This document shows positions 61,282 to 64,000 of a stretch of DNA of 64,000 nucleotides, in pieces. The DNA is from Rhizomucor pusillus (taxonomy: Eukaryota > Mucoromycota > Mucoromycetes > Mucorales > Lichtheimiaceae). Position 1 is the first letter of the stretch; every line of letters begins with the position of its first letter. The position numbers were made by a program, and so were the translations under genes. The notes beneath the pieces were generated by a model, which saw nothing but the letters and a program-made list of their open reading frames with translations, made no database searches and was not told the DNA's origin. The stretch spans positions 99,154-163,153 of the forward strand of contig FWWN02000184.1 in assembly GCA_900175165.2 (NCBI GenBank), in the 5' to 3' direction.

Positions 61282-63029
61282 GGTGGGAAGGGTTTTTGGA
61301 ACCAATTGTTCGCTCTCGCAGGCAACCTCAATGGCGCGGAGATCCAAGGGGTGCGATCGCTGCTACAGGTTTTTTGAATTCATATTCGCGCCTGAAAATC
61401 AGAGAAAATTTATGGATATTACTTCGTTATATTTTGGACAGACAATGTCATCGAAATGAACGATAGGACCGGGGCCGTTCTTTTTATAATCACTTCATTC
61501 CTCTGCCTTACAATATATAAGACAGCTAAATGGAACCGAGAAATCTCGCTAACTGCATGAATAGTTATGGAAGGAAGCCTTTTGCCCCAAGAGAACCAAT
61601 TTGAGATTGAGATCACGAGATCCATCCTTCCTTGCCGAATACGACCATCGATTAAGGCGTTCATGCTGCCGATGATATGAACCATCGTCTAATGATCCCT
61701 TGGCAGGATATTTAGATAATTCGACCAGGGACACATCTTGGATTTTGCATTATCTTAGCTATTTGGCAAGCGCGAAAAGATAGCAATCTACATTTTTCGA
61801 AAACCTGCTGAACTAATGGTAAGTCGTAACCGTAGCAACATTCCACATTTACTCGCTGAGTTGAGCTTTTCGTCGTTCTGCCTTTGATAACCGTTTATAT
61901 TCTGGTCAGCAATCAAACACACTTTGAATATGCTCTCGAACGAAAAAAGAAAAAGAATATAATAATCGTCCCACAAGTTGTTTGCTTTCCAACCGTGCTG
62001 GCTAGTGACTCATCAAGCCTTGTTTCGATCCTCTGTCATGCTATCTCGATATCAATCCGCTTCTAAGCTATCTTGCTCATAATTCAGATTTCTGTTGTAA
62101 ACTACAACCATCGGATTAACTAATATAGACAAGTGCAACTTGAAAGATTATCCCAAAAACGTGCTGGCAGATAGAAATCGACCAGTCCGGATTTGCAGAT
62201 AAGCATCCAAAAGCCTTTTGCTGTATATTACTGTGCCTCTTGTCCGATTCTTCTTCTTCAAGCTTACCCGCATATATACCACTTGCTGTCTTCCGTATGT
62301 CTGACAGAATAAATAATCGTGTACATGACAAATAAGACACCACCTGTCAAAACAAGGAAGTAACTTAAGAGGATTGAAAACCTGGTACCTCAATATACTG
62401 CTTATTTTGATGTCTTTACTCCTAGCTAATCAACAGCACAACTCTACACACTACTCTAATGGAACGACTTTCGATCCTGAGTTCTGATCGTAACTTGAGG
62501 GCATCAAGCGTAAACAAGGGAACTCAGAGAGAGCGATATGAAGACTATTTTGAAGTTTATGTGTCGCAAATGTAAACCTTCTTGGCTGCAAACCTGGATC
62601 TGAAGACTCATAAATTGGAACATGGAAAGGTATGTAGGCGTACTCATGTCAATCCTTCACAAACCCCTAAAGCGCATTAATACCATTCATACTCGTTTAA
62701 TGCTGTCTTGGGCCCCGCAAGGAACTGAAACCATAAAACAAAGGGAATTGTCAGTTACGGGCCCGTGTCATCTATGACTCGTTTTCCTCTTCTTTCCTCT
62801 TCTTTCCTGTTTTCTGTTTTGCTTTACGCAAGATGGAAGGACTGAAAATACCACGTTTTATTCTTTCATTGAACTGTTTTCTGCTCTCCTAGTCTCGCTA
62901 AGCATACCTATCTATCATCCATTACTGCTCTTAGCTTTCAAAAAGGCAAAAAAGAAGTAGTTGAAAGAAGCTGCAGAAGGTAGGTGTGAGCAGAGTCCAA
63001 AGGGGCACAAGGCAATCTTTTATTGATAT
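61282..63029. other. Intergenic
   Basis: No supported gene is present in 1.7 kb. Short open frames on both strands show no motifs. The left end holds the EF-hand gene promoter. Confidence 0.4.
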
Positions 63030-64000
63030 ATGTCACCCACAGTTATTTGCAAGCACTGTGACGAAAAAGGCCACAAGATGAAGACCAATAGAAAGTGCAA
63101 GCTTTATACCGAAAGTGGCAAAAGTGAGCACGTTTACGGCACGATCATTCATACCTCGAATTAACGATGTGCTAGTTGGCAAGAAAAGGAAACAAACAGA
63201 TATAGAAATACGCTTCAAACTACATATAGCAATATGATCGTCGAACACTTCCAGGACAGAGTGGAAAAATTCGCCATATTCAAGCTCCAAAGAGTTATAC
63301 CAGTAAGGCTACAAAAGCGTTGCGTCTCATGATAAGCATCTATGTTAACTGTTAACCTGTAAAGAATATATCGAGCAATCTTGCACGTAATTAGCTAACG
63401 AGTATATTTACGAGGATCTTGCCGGAGGCAATCCCACAATACCGGAGGAGCTACCAGAAGACTGTGATCTCGACATTATCTTAGCGATACATACCATACA
63501 AATCTCGCTAAAAGACTATATTCCTGAACCATGCACAACAACTGAAATGGTGGCAAATCCTGGAAGGTTCATTCTTGCGTTGTGTTTTATACTATCGCAG
63601 TATATACTGGAGCACGAGCAGGGAAACGAGAAGACCTGCAAGACTTTGCCAAAATTATTTGCTCTGACGCCACAACCATCATTGCATTGGAGGTTTGTGG
63701 ACATCGATGCAGCAACTTTGGCAACACTTCTTCATTTAGAAACCACCGTAACACATCAACAAAAAACCAATACGTCCAAGACTGTGCTTGATTTCAATCT
63801 GTATCGATTTTTCAAGTAAGCGGATTTTTAGTATCATAGCGATTTATAATTTTTTATGCGTTGTTTAGCAGCGAAGAATGCATGTTTACCAACAGGGTCA
63901 CAACCAATGGCTTCCAATTGTCATTACATTTCGCAAAACCTGCAAAAAGTCCTGGTATGGAAATAGAACTTTCAGATTTCAAAGAGGAAGAAATCGAAAA
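63030..64000 (+). CDS. Partial gene: CCHC zinc-knuckle protein, possibly Fanzor/TnpB-type mobile element (runs off right edge)
   Basis: The first exon begins with ATG 63030 and encodes a zinc knuckle near the N-terminus: CKHCDEKGHKMKTNRKC. A segment at about 63200-63308 reads TTYSNMIVEHFQDRVEKFAI and ends in a GTAAGG donor. From about 63395 a frame stays open to a GTAAGC donor near 63817 (ILALCFILSQYILEHEQGNE, WRFVDIDAATLATLLHLE, LDFNLYRFF). After a CAG acceptor near 63872, a further exon reads EECMFTNRVTTNGFQLSLHF and runs off the edge. The order (Cys/His knuckle, helical middle, then a 'TNG' strand) recalls large mucoralean families of OrfB/Fanzor-like transposon proteins. The RuvC catalytic residues would lie beyond the window, so this is tentative. 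Confidence 0.4.

Overview
The window is nuclear DNA of an intron-rich, early-diverging fungus, most likely Mucoromycota (Mucorales). The evidence is about one hundred short introns (mostly 50-90 nt) in the genes I could resolve, a class I/II-type chitin synthase, a Kre9/KNH-type GPI wall protein, a fungal Vps3844-type vacuolar protein, a caleosin, and divergent core-histone pairs. No bacterial, viral or organellar features, rRNA, CRISPR array or convincing tRNA were seen.

Layout. 0-8 kb: an edge gene, then a histone cluster with two divergent pairs (H4/H3 and H2A/H2B) and ribosomal protein uL15. 8.4-16.4 kb: a macro-domain hydrolase, acetolactate synthase small subunit, a vacuolar aspartic protease, ribosomal protein eL6 and an F-box/WD40 protein. 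17-21 kb is gene-poor and holds an F-box/LRR pseudogene. 21-26 kb: a GPI wall protein, Mediator subunit 20 and tRNA pseudouridine synthase PUS7. 26-28.7 kb is a long non-coding stretch before a Myb/SANT factor. 30-36 kb: an RraA-like aldolase, a two-TM protein, a Vps3844-like protein, a coiled-coil CxxC protein and a Sel1-repeat pseudogene. 37.5-48 kb: a caleosin with a repeat-bearing tail, a PP2C phosphatase, a mitochondrial ABC half-transporter and chitin synthase. 48-58 kb: an unidentified gene, a sugar transporter, an alpha/beta hydrolase, exocyst subunit Exo84 and a decaying gene carrying a 14-bp tandem repeat. 59.9-61.3 kb: a myristoylated-type EF-hand protein. The right edge holds the 5' part of a CCHC zinc-knuckle gene that looks like a mobile-element protein.

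Most genes are unrelated housekeeping genes. Chitin synthase, the Kre9-like protein, Exo84 and the EF-hand protein fit hyphal growth and wall building, but no single multi-gene system is evident. The most unusual signals are the many GC-AG introns (eight supported by reading frame), microexons of 3-19 nt, the [LF]xG[VL] repeats in the caleosin tail, two multi-frameshift pseudogenes, and the CCHC gene at the right edge, possibly Fanzor/TnpB-like. Exon boundaries were placed by hand from frame continuity and splice consensus; no transcript data were available.
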